Source of the DNA: an uncultured Saprospiraceae bacterium | GTDB lineage: Bacteria > Bacteroidota > Bacteroidia > Chitinophagales > Saprospiraceae | Length of the DNA stretch: 64,000 bases | Assembly: GCA_937997635.1 (NCBI GenBank) | Contig: CALLFA010000058.1 | Coordinates: 62,001 to 126,000 of the forward strand | Direction of reading: 5' to 3' | Shown here: piece after piece, positions 9,513 to 18,092 of the stretch | How the letters are laid out: the number at the start of each line of letters is the position of its first letter | Numbering within the stretch: position 1 is the stretch's first letter | Translations under genes and position numbers: made by a program | Notes under the pieces: model-generated | The model's database searches: none | The model's input: the letters and a program-made list of their open reading frames with translations, nothing else | What the model was told of the DNA's origin: nothing

Positions 9513-10538
9513 TCACCATTCACATACTATTTTGCCTAAAGACTTCCGAGACTCAAGTTCTTGATGTGCTATTGCAATATCCGTTGCACTAAATACCTGA
9601 TGCACATGTGGTTTGATGACACCTTTTTGCCAATAATCTACCACACCATCGAGACATTTTTTAAAAATATGCGGTCGATTATCTGCCACGCGCAGCATGT
9701 TTACACCAATCAATGATTTGGAAGCCAAAAGCAATTGAATGGGAGAGAAGATGCCAAATCCAGATGCCAGTGCCAGCGTCGTCAGGATGTTTGCTTTGCC
9801 ATTCTTTAATTGGCTAGCAGCACCAATATAGACAAGTCGTCCTGTAGGAGATAGTAATTTGTACGCTTGCTTAAATGCTTTACCACCGATGCTGTCAAAG
9901 ACAACGTCCAAACCTTTATCGGTGCCAAGAGATTGCTTGATTGTCTTACTAAAATCCACAGTGGTATAATCGATAGGCACATCTACACCCAACTGTTTTA
10001 GAAAATCTTGCTTTTTTGTAGACGCTGTGCCATACACATGACAGCCTTTATGCTTTGCGATTTGGACCTGGATAGATCCCACACCACCAGCTGCTGCTTG
10101 AATGAGCACATTGTCCCCTTCATGCAAATGGACACACTCATCTGTGCAGTAGTAAGCTGTGCAACCTTGTGTACTTAAAGCTGTAGCAGTAGGGAAATCT
10201 AATGCTTCTGGGATAACAGCTACGCCTTCTTGCATGGTGCAAGCATATTCTGCATAACCACCAAATCGGGTAAGTGCCGTGACTCTGTCTCCAACTTTAC
10301 AGGAAGTTACGGACGATCCAATTGCGTGCACAAATCCAGCAACATCATATCCTATAACAGAAGGGAGCGGAGGAGCATCTTGATACAACCCTTTTCGTGC
10401 CAATACATCAGCGAAATTCAAGCCGAAACAGTTGACTTTTATACAGACCTCATTCTCATCTGGAATTGGTATCGGTAATTCTCTAAATTCAAATGCTTTT
10501 TCAGCGTGACCAGTTTTGACAATATGGATTGCTTTCAT
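9513..10538 (-). CDS. NAD(P)H:quinone oxidoreductase-like zinc-type alcohol dehydrogenase (MDR)
   Basis: A protein of 341 aa, the usual length for the medium-chain dehydrogenase/reductase superfamily. The N-terminal GroES-like domain has the signature GYDVAGFVHAIG. The Rossmann domain carries AAAGGVGSIQVQIAKHKG near residue 150. There are no structural-zinc cysteine clusters, which fits the quinone oxidoreductase/VAT1-like branch rather than zinc alcohol dehydrogenases. It probably reduces a quinone or enone with NADPH in the cytoplasm; the exact substrate cannot be read from the sequence. It stands alone, with the pyrophosphatase gene upstream on the same strand across REP-like repeats. Confidence 0.88.
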   Translation of the reverse strand: MKAIHIVKTGHAEKAFEFRELPIPIPDENEVCIKVNCFGLNFADVLARKGLYQDAPPLPSVIGYDVAGFVHAIGSSVTSCKVGDRVTALTRFGGYAEYACTMQEGVAVIPEALDFPTATALSTQGCTAYYCTDECVHLHEGDNVLIQAAAGGVGSIQVQIAKHKGCHVYGTASTKKQDFLKQLGVDVPIDYTTVDFSKTIKQSLGTDKGLDVVFDSIGGKAFKQAYKLLSPTGRLVYIGAASQLKNGKANILTTLALASGFGIFSPIQLLLASKSLIGVNMLRVADNRPHIFKKCLDGVVDYWQKGVIKPHVHQVFSATDIAIAHQELESRKSLGKIVCEW

Positions 10539-10650
10539 GTATGATTGTATGAAGCATTAAAATTACAGATAACATTTTCTAATTTGGCTTTTTATGATGG
10601 AATTAGCAGAAGCGATAAGTTTCAATAGCACTATTTTTTCTTCAGCACTG

Positions 10651-10708
10651 CTGAGGCGAGGACGACTACAGGAAGCAAAGTACTGATGCGAGGACGCCTA
10701 CAGCGACA
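10651..10708 (-). repeat. Two REP-like repeats
   Basis: Two adjacent copies (10651..10676 and 10683..10708) of the GAGGCGAGGACGCCTACAGCGAC family, in the short gap downstream of the pyrophosphatase gene. The second runs right up to the ppa stop codon. Both have an extra G compared with the 5.9-kb copies. Confidence 0.65.
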
Positions 10709-11257
10709 CTAAGTTTTAATAAGGTAGCTGTCGTAATCGATCATACTTTGTCTTATAATCTCTTTGGCAACTGAAGAGTCTTGAAAATCTTCGATAGCGA
10801 CAGTTTTGTTTTCTAACTTTTTATAGTCTTCAAAAAAATTCTTTAGTTCATCAATGAAATGATCATGTACCTGAGCTATTTCGTCAAAGTGATTCACACC
10901 CATATCGTTTTCAGCTACAGCAATAATCTTATCATCCATCTCACCATTGTCTACCATTCTCATGACTCCAATAACTTTGGCAGAAACAAGACACATCGGT
11001 ACGATTGCTATCTGTGACAACACAAGAATATCCAATGGATCTTTATCGTCGCAATAGGTTCTAGGTATAAATCCATAATTGGCAGGATAATACATCGATG
11101 AATAAATGACTCTATCCATTAGTAACATGCCTGATTTCTTATCTAACTCATATTTAGCTCTTGTGTTCTTGGGGATTTCTACAATTGCATTCACTATATC
11201 TGGTGCATGACTGCCTATTTCTACCTTATGCCACGGGTTCTGCATGTCTATTGTCAT
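10709..11257 (-). CDS. ppa: Inorganic pyrophosphatase
   Basis: A protein of 182 aa, the normal size for family I soluble pyrophosphatases. It hydrolyses diphosphate to two phosphates and so pulls biosynthetic reactions forward in the cytoplasm. Visible signatures are [16 protein letters not shown] (substrate-binding Lys/Arg), [23 protein letters not shown] with the metal-binding Asp residues, and [20 protein letters not shown]. All key acidic residues appear intact. The start ATG is clear. It is monocistronic, flanked by REP-like repeats downstream and a roughly 480-bp gap with a miniature inverted-repeat element upstream. Confidence 0.95.
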   Translation of the reverse strand: MTIDMQNPWHKVEIGSHAPDIVNAIVEIPKNTRAKYELDKKSGMLLMDRVIYSSMYYPANYGFIPRTYCDDKDPLDILVLSQIAIVPMCLVSAKVIGVMRMVDNGEMDDKIIAVAENDMGVNHFDEIAQVHDHFIDELKNFFEDYKKLENKTVAIEDFQDSSVAKEIIRQSMIDYDSYLIKT

Positions 11258-11558
11258 TGTTAGTCTTTTTAAAATTTTTGTGTCAGTTAATTTAATTGTA
11301 GATGCTAATTATCCAACTGAATGAATCTAAGATGTGACTGGTGCAAAAGTATATAAAATATAACTGCAACGCTTGACCAATAGTCGTATCGTTTGGCCAT
11401 TTTTCCTGAAGCAAGACTTGCACTTGCCACTTGAACTTGAACCCCTGTGATCTGCATTGAACTTGACATTTGCACGTGGCCTCAACTTCACATATGAGTG
11501 GTATATTGCAGTAGAATCACAGATGACATGTTTAGACAGTCTGTTTATTTTTAATATA

Positions 11559-11715
11559 TACCAAAAGGAGAATGGTTTGACTGATTTATTAGGTAGAAGT
11601 TTTGTCTGTTTTCAAGACGAAAAACGCAGTGAATGCAGGTATTCATGAGTATTTTCAACGATGAGAACAGATAAAAGATCTAGTAGGAAACGGTCAAACT
11701 ATTTTCATTTTGGTA
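11559..11715 (+). mobile_element. 157-bp MITE, copy 1
   Basis: This is one of three 157-bp copies in the window, all in the same orientation. The ends are TACCAAAAGGAGAAT and the inverted ATTTTCATTTTGGTA, and the imperfect inverted repeat extends about 26 bp and more weakly to about 55 bp. TA dinucleotides flank both ends (11557-58 and 11716-17), as expected for TA target duplication by Tc1/mariner-IS630-like transposases. No protein is encoded, so it is non-autonomous. The track ORF 11457..11648 is a by-product. It ends 25 bp before the ATG of the 11741 oxidoreductase and so lies within its promoter/leader region. The rest of the 11258-11740 gap shows only low-complexity CACTTGAACTTG-like sequence. 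Confidence 0.85.
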
Positions 11716-11740
11716 TAATAGTCGAAAGAAAAGATATACT

Positions 11741-12760
11741 ATGGACAAATTAAAGTTGGGTCTAATTGGTCTAGGAAGAATGGGGCAGAAATATGCAGAG
11801 ATCATTGATAGCTCTGTCAAAAATGCGTCTCTTCTCGCGGTTTGTAGTATCCATGATAAAGAACTGGATTTTGCTAAATATAAACTAGATGTCCCTTATA
11901 CATTTAGAAATCATAAGCAATTATTAGAGTTGAATGAGTTGGATGCTGTGATGGTACTGAGTTCTACTGTTGAGCATGCTAGGCATATGACTGATGCACT
12001 GAATGCTGGCTTTCATGTGTTTTGTGAGAAACCCTTGGCATTGAGTGTCGAAGATTGTAAAAAGGTGATTCAAGTAGCTGATTCAAAACCCAGTCAATTA
12101 GCCATTGTTGGCTTCAACCGGCGATTTGACAAAAGTTATGCATATGCAAAACAAAAAATAGCGGAAGGGCTCATTGGAAAACCATTTTTAGTGCGTTCAC
12201 AAACAGTGGACAAAGACTCACAGGTTGGTTTTCAACAAAACTATGTTCAGAAGAGTGGGGGGATATTTATGGATTACAATGCGCATGATATTGACTTGGC
12301 ACGTTGGTATTTGGATTCAGAATTTCATTCAGTGTACGCACTTGGAGGTTCGTATAAACATCAAGTATTTGAGCAAATGAATGACGCGGATAATGTGCTT
12401 ACAGTCGGGAGAATGAGGAATAACGCGATGGTCCAAATCATTGCATCTAGAACTGCAGCTCATGGACACGATACTTACTGTGAAATAACAGGAACAGAAG
12501 GTGTTTTGCGAATAGGCCGTCCTGCAGGAAAAAACTTAGTTGAGATTTATGATAAGAATGGTGCCAGACGTGAAATAGTAGACACCTTCTTGGAGAGATT
12601 TGAGGAGTCTTTCGTACACCAAACTCAAAGTTTTGTCGACCATGTCATCAAAGGAAAAAAGATGTCAGTAACGTTGAAAGATGCTCTTGAAGCAACAAGA
12701 GTAGGCGTGGCAATGACGAAATCTTTTATGTTAAAAAAAGAAATCGTCATTGACCGTTGA
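11741..12760 (+). CDS. Gfo/Idh/MocA family NAD(P)-dependent oxidoreductase (inositol 2-dehydrogenase-like)
   Basis: A protein of 339 aa. The Rossmann start is GLIGLGRMGQKYA. The family-defining EKP is in HVFCEKPLAL near residue 95, with VGFNRRFD near 123. The active-site segment GGIFMDYNAHDIDLARW near 175-190 holds the conserved Asp and His. The arrangement resembles inositol 2-dehydrogenases, but these assignments are often wrong at the substrate level, so I give the family only. It is cytoplasmic and monocistronic. Its leader region contains a 157-bp miniature inverted-repeat element that ends about 25 bp before the ATG and could influence its expression. Confidence 0.88.
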   Translation: MDKLKLGLIGLGRMGQKYAEIIDSSVKNASLLAVCSIHDKELDFAKYKLDVPYTFRNHKQLLELNELDAVMVLSSTVEHARHMTDALNAGFHVFCEKPLALSVEDCKKVIQVADSKPSQLAIVGFNRRFDKSYAYAKQKIAEGLIGKPFLVRSQTVDKDSQVGFQQNYVQKSGGIFMDYNAHDIDLARWYLDSEFHSVYALGGSYKHQVFEQMNDADNVLTVGRMRNNAMVQIIASRTAAHGHDTYCEITGTEGVLRIGRPAGKNLVEIYDKNGARREIVDTFLERFEESFVHQTQSFVDHVIKGKKMSVTLKDALEATRVGVAMTKSFMLKKEIVIDR

Positions 12761-12781
12761 CCTTCTCAATCATTTATGTTT

Positions 12782-14182
12782 TTAAATCCTATCGGTTTGG
12801 ATTTCGAGATCTCTTTGTTTAATGCATTGAGTTGCAAATATCATGAATAGTAAGCCTAAACAAATGAGACCCCATTGTCCCATAGTAGGCACATCTCCTG
12901 CATCATCTAACATTTCGTCTATTGGCTCTGGTTCTTGTTCCTCTGCAACTTGCTCAACATTTTGATTTACAGGTTGGCAAAATGTTGTTGTACAAACACT
13001 CCTGTAAACGTCAGTATGTACGTCATCAACAAATGCTGACCAAACAACAACTTCTTCATTGCAGCTGATCAACAATTCTTGACCAAACAGATTCATGTCT
13101 TCAGCTATGATTTCAGATGCACCAGTTGTGAAATTTATGATGTGAATATCATCAAAAGGATCTTGCCAAACAAACGTATTGCCTGTCTCACTTACACTAG
13201 AACCTAGGAAAACAGGATCGGAAGTGGATAGCTGATAACTCGCTACTTCTCGAATGTTGCCGTCAACAGAGACATACACAGTCGCTTGTTGAGCATCTGC
13301 ATCAAAATTAGTCCATCCTATTGTGCTGCCATCCAGACTTAATGTTGGGTTCGAATGTACACCAGGCATATCCAAAGTTACCTGCTGGATGTTACCGTCA
13401 GCATAGCTAAATATCTGGTCTTCACCGTCACTATCTTGACCAACCCATACAATGACGCTTCCATCACTACTCATGATTTGGTCAACATTTTTGGTGCTCG
13501 AACTTGACCCAGAAATGTTAGAAACTGCTCCGTTTTGGTATTTGTAAATCTGATAAGTTTGGCTGCTTACTTCAAATCCTTCCCATGTTACGACATTGCA
13601 ATCTTCACTGATTTGTGGAGCAGAGTTTCTGATTGATTGGTCATTAGAAATTCTGATTGTACTCGTACCGTCATTCAGAAATACATGATCAATACCATTT
13701 ATAAAACCAGACCAAACGATAACAGAGCCATCTGCACAAACTTGCGCGGTCTCATTGTTTTCAGAAGTTCCTTCTGATGTTATTGAAGAGACTAATGTTT
13801 GTGGACCTCCATCGACTGACTTATATATATCTTGGGAAACCAGATTAAAATCCTCATCAATGGTAAATCCAGCCCAAACAATTGTCGAACCATCAGAACT
13901 AAGTTGAGGTCTTGTATTAACAACTGTTTCTGTAGAGACTAATCGGACTTCACCTCCACAATCGGCATGATATATTAGATTGGATGTACCGTCGCTACCT
14001 CGCCACACAATTTGTCTGCCGTCGCAAGAAATAGACGGGTTAATGTTTCTCAAACTGACATCATTTTCTACCTCAAGAACTTCGAGATCATTACAAAGCG
14101 ATTGTGCAAATACAGGGCTGACTGCAAATAGGCTAAAAATAAAAGTTGTTAATAAAGTTGATTCAATAATACGTATTCTCAT
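12782..14182 (-). CDS. TolB-like beta-propeller protein with IPTL/PTMGQWG C-terminal sorting tail
   Basis: A protein of 466 aa with a signal peptide (TTFIFSLFAVSPVFAQS). Six or more repeats of the type SxDGSxIVWxG (for example SSDGSTIVWAG, CADGSVIVWSG) indicate a TolB/WD40-like beta-propeller. After an acidic Glu/Pro linker the end reads VPTMGQWGLICLGLLFMIF followed by basic KQRD. This is the tripartite layout of IPTL-CTERM-type sorting signals (motif, membrane helix, positive tail), which in other bacteria are handled by exosortase-like enzymes. No sortase is encoded in the window. It is probably a surface or membrane-tethered protein; the ligand is unknown. It converges with the 11741 gene. 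Confidence 0.82.
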   Translation of the reverse strand: MRIRIIESTLLTTFIFSLFAVSPVFAQSLCNDLEVLEVENDVSLRNINPSISCDGRQIVWRGSDGTSNLIYHADCGGEVRLVSTETVVNTRPQLSSDGSTIVWAGFTIDEDFNLVSQDIYKSVDGGPQTLVSSITSEGTSENNETAQVCADGSVIVWSGFINGIDHVFLNDGTSTIRISNDQSIRNSAPQISEDCNVVTWEGFEVSSQTYQIYKYQNGAVSNISGSSSSTKNVDQIMSSDGSVIVWVGQDSDGEDQIFSYADGNIQQVTLDMPGVHSNPTLSLDGSTIGWTNFDADAQQATVYVSVDGNIREVASYQLSTSDPVFLGSSVSETGNTFVWQDPFDDIHIINFTTGASEIIAEDMNLFGQELLISCNEEVVVWSAFVDDVHTDVYRSVCTTTFCQPVNQNVEQVAEEQEPEPIDEMLDDAGDVPTMGQWGLICLGLLFMIFATQCIKQRDLEIQTDRI

Positions 14183-14433
14183 AGCTTGATTGGCTTTAAT
14201 CTCAGTGAATTCAAATTAAAATTTCACAAAATCTGTACACCGTCAGTAATGACTTGTATCATTAAAGACGTTATTAGGCTGAATACTCCCCAAATATGCA
14301 ACAAATTACTTTGTTTGTCAAGCATTTACGCATAGGGAAAACCTCTAATTGTGTTAAAAATGTCGTTTAGGGTATTTTGGGACTCTTTTTAATAAGAAAT
14401 TGGCCTTCAATAGCTTATATATTCAATATTATT

Positions 14434-14931
14434 TTAATACGACTTACCTGTGAAAGGACTGATTTTTCCGATTGGATTCCCACAAATTCTTCTCCAGGTG
14501 ATGATTTGACCTATATGATGTATGGCATCAGCAAGTGGACCATGTATCATGTACCAAATACTGTAGTGGGTATCCGCCCTTTTTAAAAAAATAGTCTTTT
14601 TTGATAATTGTTCATCTGTGAGTGTAACTATATGTTGGCTGAGATTAGCTATTCTTTCTTTGATCTGAACCTCAAAATCTTGGAAAGTTTCGGCTTTATC
14701 TTTCGATTCAATCTCTAAGTCAAGAGATTTTGATACCCACAAGATCAGCAACAGAATGTGTTTTTGTAGTTCTAACATAGACATACTTTCAGGTGTAGCT
14801 CTATAGTTTATGGCAATGTCAGAAATGTCTTTCGTTGCAATGGTGTATCTGATAAGAATGGCATCCACCATACGTTGTAACACATGAGAACCATTAAATT
14901 CAGTTGGATCTTTTGGAATAAGCTTCGACAT
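14434..14931 (-). CDS. DinB-superfamily protein
   Basis: The track start at 15009 is a TTG whose N-terminal extension is read from a REP-like repeat. The ATG at 14931 (MSKLIPKDPTEF) gives 165 aa, normal for the DinB four-helix bundle. His residues spaced for metal binding are seen at LQKHILLLI and at HGPLADAIHHIGQIITWRRICGNP near the end, the latter being a typical DinB C-terminal helix. Family members include thiol-dependent transferases and proteins of unknown role, so no reaction is assigned. It is monocistronic. Confidence 0.75.
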   Translation of the reverse strand: MSKLIPKDPTEFNGSHVLQRMVDAILIRYTIATKDISDIAINYRATPESMSMLELQKHILLLILWVSKSLDLEIESKDKAETFQDFEVQIKERIANLSQHIVTLTDEQLSKKTIFLKRADTHYSIWYMIHGPLADAIHHIGQIITWRRICGNPIGKISPFTGKSY

Positions 14932-14978
14932 AGTATGATTAAATAGTACGCTATGAAAATACGATATTAAATGAGTTT

Positions 14979-15006
14979 TGCGTCGCTGCAGGCATCCTAC
15001 CTCAGC
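14979..15006 (-). repeat. REP-like repeat
   Basis: A single diverged copy (CGTCGCTGCAGGCATCCTACCTCAG) of the REP-like family, just upstream of the DinB start. It explains the spurious TTG-initiated extension of that ORF. The gap 15010-15313 holds nothing else that I recognise. Confidence 0.6.
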
Positions 15007-15313
15007 CAAAGTCTGAAGTTTAGATGATAGATAAAGAGAAATCTTGTTAGAGGCTTCGTAAAACTTTAGTGTTATTCTTAACTATTCCACAAAGAATATG
15101 CTTACATAATAAAATGGCATACCATTGCTCAAAATGATTTTTTTCTGGTTTGATATTCGTGTCTCATACATATTTGATGGGTGCGTTTATCGCAATTGAT
15201 ATATTGGTGAAGACAGATGTTACCTGAAAATGAGTACTTTATAATAAATGGAGCTTAATTAAAGTTACATAGGTCACTCCTCCTAATTTCCAAAACCCAT
15301 AAACGCGATTTAA

Positions 15314-16387
15314 ATGAAACAGATACAAATCATTCTCTTACTCTTATTCGTACATTCTACAATGCTGGCACAGTTTACAAAGTCCTTTAATGATGCCAAA
15401 GAGTATATGCTCTCAAATGACCTTTGGAGTGAATATGAGGTTCTAAATTATGATGCGTGTGTCTCTATCATGGAATCAATCATACAGATCACGGATAGTC
15501 CAGATCCTTTTGTCTTAGGTATGGGACTCAACTCTAGCTTACATAAACGCAAAAGAAATACAGTAGAAAAACTTTTGAAAATAGCATCAAATAATGCTTA
15601 CAACATTGCTTCTTATCGCGATGATGTTTCTGAAATCTATCCTGAATTAGTTCAACCTTATGAAAAGATATTTATTGAAGAAGTTCAGTCGGTGGGAAAT
15701 GTTGAACTTGCTCAAAAGCTGGCTCAAATGTTTGTTGATGATCAAGTTTGCATTGGCCAATTTTATAATCAAATCGCTCATACAGCTAGAGAATTAGGAT
15801 TCACTATTGTGGTTAATGAACACATACACTGTGATATATTATTTCCAGATATACCAAAAGGAGAATTGTTTGACTGATTTATTACGTAGAAGTTTTGTCT
15901 GTTGTAAAGACGAAAAACGCAGTGAATGCAGGTATTCACGAGTATTTTCAACGATGAGAACAGTTAAAAGATCAAGTAAGAAACGGTTAAACTATTTTCA
16001 TTTTGGTATAATACCGCGACACTAAAGTCTCTTTTAATTCAACATCCGGATATGTCTGAAGAACTTGTAGGTTGGTTTGGTATGAATGCGATTTGGGCAA
16101 TTGTCCAACATTCTGAAGATTCTGAATTGATATCATTTAAACAACAGATGGATAGTTGGTATGAGAGTGGAGATATAGCAGCTCGAAACTATGCCACTTA
16201 CATTGATAGGCATCATGTCTATCAAGGCTTACCCCAATTGTATGGGACTCAGTTAGGCGGACATAATGACTTTGATACCGATAGTGTTAATGATAGAAGA
16301 ATGAAAATGGGGATGATATCAATAGAACGATATGCGGCATATATGGGAATTGACTGGGAAGAATACGTTAAAAAATTAAAAAACTAA
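15314..16387 (+). pseudogene. DUF6624-like secreted protein gene split by a MITE
   Basis: The 5' part (15314..15877 ORF) begins with a signal peptide (IILLLLFVHSTMLAQ) and helical sequence. The 3' part (16052..16387 ORF) carries the DUF6624-like motifs AIWAIVQHSEDSE and GLPQLYGTQLG. Both are in the same reading frame, and between them sits a 157-bp miniature inverted-repeat element plus a duplicated TA. The insertion is 159 nt (53 codons), so the frame is kept but in-frame stops inside the element end translation after GELFD. Removing the element and one TA restores ...LFPDNTATLKSLLIQHPD without interruption. The gene is therefore probably inactive, unless the two halves are translated separately. 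The function of the family is unknown. Confidence 0.82.
15852..16008 (+). mobile_element. 157-bp MITE, copy 2 (inside a gene)
   Basis: Same length, ends and orientation as the copies at 11.6 and 48.3 kb: TACCAAAAGGAGAAT...ATTTTCATTTTGGTA. TA flanks at 15850-51 and 16009-10 are the target duplication. The insertion lies in the coding sequence of the DUF6624-like gene, so this copy shows directly that the sequence moves. Track ORF 15807..16025 is an artefact of it. Confidence 0.9.
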
Positions 16388-16403
16388 TTTGCTGTTTAAG
16401 TTT

Positions 16404-17555
16404 TTATTTATCAGTCATTGCCTTATCATTCCATCCAAATGCCTCACGCATTTTGTGGTAGATTTCTGTATTTTCATAGATGCCTCCAAAAAGCTCAGAT
16501 TGAGGTCCATAACTGTATACGGGGACCATAGTGCCAGTGTGGTAGTTTGATGTAAATGCGCCAACAATACTGTCTTGAGTGGATTCTTGTTGAATGGCAA
16601 ATCCCCCTGTTTCATGATCAGCGGTGACAATGACAAGAGTCTCTTTATCTTTTTTGGCGAAAGCCAGTGCTTGGGCAATGACTTGTTCGAAATCGAGAAA
16701 TTCTGAAATGATGTAATCGGTTTTATTGGCATGACCGCCCCAGTCGATTTGCGAACCTTCTACCATTAGAAAGAAACCTTTGTCACTTCGGCCATCCAAA
16801 AAGCTCATGGCGATGTCACTTGCTACAGGTAAGTAATCTCTGCCTTGAGCTTTGGGTAATGGCTCTTCATCCGATGTTAAATAACCAAAGTTTTTAGATT
16901 TATCGATCTTAAGACTAGCGAGATCAGCTTGAAAATAATCGGACATCATATAGCCTTTAGCTTCCAGTTCTTCGATCAAATTTCGCTCGTCATTATCTCG
17001 TCTGTTAAAATGCTTCAGTCCACCGCCGATAAATAAATCAATTTCAGTATCTAAAAAATCTTCTGCTATTTCTTCATAATTTTTTCTGTATTCATTGTGT
17101 GCGATGAAGCAGGCTGGGGTAGCGTGTACGATAGAAGAGCTAGCAACTAAGCCTGTAGCATAATTCAGTTTTTCAGCTTCTTCGAGAATTGTGACAACTG
17201 GTTTTTTATTATCGTCTACTGAAATGGCACCATTGTAGGTTTTAATCCCACATGCAAACGATGTTGCAGCAGCAGCTGAGTCTGTAATTAATTTATTTGA
17301 CGCATAAGGCTTATGGAGTCCTATAACTTCAAATTCTTCTAAAGCAGTTTTATTGCCATTAGCAAACATACCTGCAGACATTTGGCCCAGACCCATACCA
17401 TCTCCTACGAGTAAGATGATGTTTTTGGCACTCGGTGTTTTTGTCATCGTATTTTCTGGAACTACGTTGGTATTGACAACTGGGATTTGCTCTGTCGTTT
17501 TGCAAGAAAGTATGCAGAATATGACTAATAAGATATAAACAAATAAATTTTTCAT
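16404..17555 (-). CDS. Alkaline phosphatase, lipoprotein
   Basis: A protein of 383 aa with a lipobox (LVIFCILSC), so it is anchored in the envelope. The PhoA-type alkaline phosphatase features are present: the metal site NIILLVGDGMGLGQM near residue 45, the nucleophile Ser in ITDSAAAATSFACG near 92, HATPACFIAHN near 145, SQIDWGGHANK near 270 and VTADHETGGFA near 310. It releases phosphate from phosphomonoesters outside the inner membrane. Spacing to the RDD gene upstream is only 5 bp, so the two may be co-transcribed. No obvious Pho-box was searched for or seen. Confidence 0.9.
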   Translation of the reverse strand: MKNLFVYILLVIFCILSCKTTEQIPVVNTNVVPENTMTKTPSAKNIILLVGDGMGLGQMSAGMFANGNKTALEEFEVIGLHKPYASNKLITDSAAAATSFACGIKTYNGAISVDDNKKPVVTILEEAEKLNYATGLVASSSIVHATPACFIAHNEYRKNYEEIAEDFLDTEIDLFIGGGLKHFNRRDNDERNLIEELEAKGYMMSDYFQADLASLKIDKSKNFGYLTSDEEPLPKAQGRDYLPVASDIAMSFLDGRSDKGFFLMVEGSQIDWGGHANKTDYIISEFLDFEQVIAQALAFAKKDKETLVIVTADHETGGFAIQQESTQDSIVGAFTSNYHTGTMVPVYSYGPQSELFGGIYENTEIYHKMREAFGWNDKAMTDK

Positions 17556-17560
17556 GTTAG

Positions 17561-18049
17561 TTATATTTTTGGTTTTCGGATTACATAACTGTTGGCAAGT
17601 AAGTCATGTAAACATTGTTTGTTTTTGGTAAATATGCACATAAAAAAACCGACTAAAAGAATCATTTGCGAAAGTATTTTGCCTGTGTTTCTACATATTG
17701 CTTGAAAAAGAGTTAACCCTTCACCATTATGTTGAACGACCAGTATACCTGTTAATTGCTTGCCTGGTGTCGCCATCTTATCCTGAGATTCAAAATAGCT
17801 GTAATAGAGAATATTCAGACCCGTCAATGTGTAATTGTATGCCCTCATCCTACCGTCATCTTTACTGTAAGCTGTCATCATTTCCTCAAAACTCATCCCC
17901 TCAAAATCAGGTACAAGGCTTAGACCAACAGTTTTTAAGAGAATTGCTAATACCGTGATTCCAATCATGAAAATGATAAAATCAATGGCGAATGCGCCCA
18001 AACGTAAGCTGAATCCTGCATGAGCATATGGTGATGCACTTTGCTCCAT
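17561..18049 (-). CDS. RDD family membrane protein
   Basis: A protein of 162 aa. AGFSLRLGAFAIDFIIFMIG near the N-terminus has the Arg/Asp pattern that names the family (RLGAFAID), followed by a second membrane segment and TPGKQLTGILVV. The last hydrophobic helix is KILSQMILLVGFFMCIF, followed by a conserved CLHDLLANSYVI tail. There are three predicted membrane helices. Some RDD proteins act as Na+/H+ antiporters, but for most the role is unknown. The gene lies between the cytochrome P450 gene (43 bp upstream) and the alkaline phosphatase gene (5 bp downstream). Confidence 0.85.
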   Translation of the reverse strand: MEQSASPYAHAGFSLRLGAFAIDFIIFMIGITVLAILLKTVGLSLVPDFEGMSFEEMMTAYSKDDGRMRAYNYTLTGLNILYYSYFESQDKMATPGKQLTGILVVQHNGEGLTLFQAICRNTGKILSQMILLVGFFMCIFTKNKQCLHDLLANSYVIRKPKI

Positions 18050-18092
18050 ATGCGCAAGTTATGAATAGCAGTTGAGTTTGTGAAAGAGATTC

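Noticed and set aside
11457-11648. 65-aa-type ORF with MNLTFARG start
   Set aside because: Its second half is read from the MITE and the same peptide recurs in the unrelated shadow ORF 15807..16025 and in no real gene context.
14932-15009. N-terminal extension of the DinB ORF
   Set aside because: It starts at a TTG, is translated from a REP-like repeat, and the ATG at 14931 gives the normal DinB length.
15807-16025. 72-aa ORF on the forward strand
   Set aside because: It overlaps the MITE insertion in another frame; explained entirely by the element.
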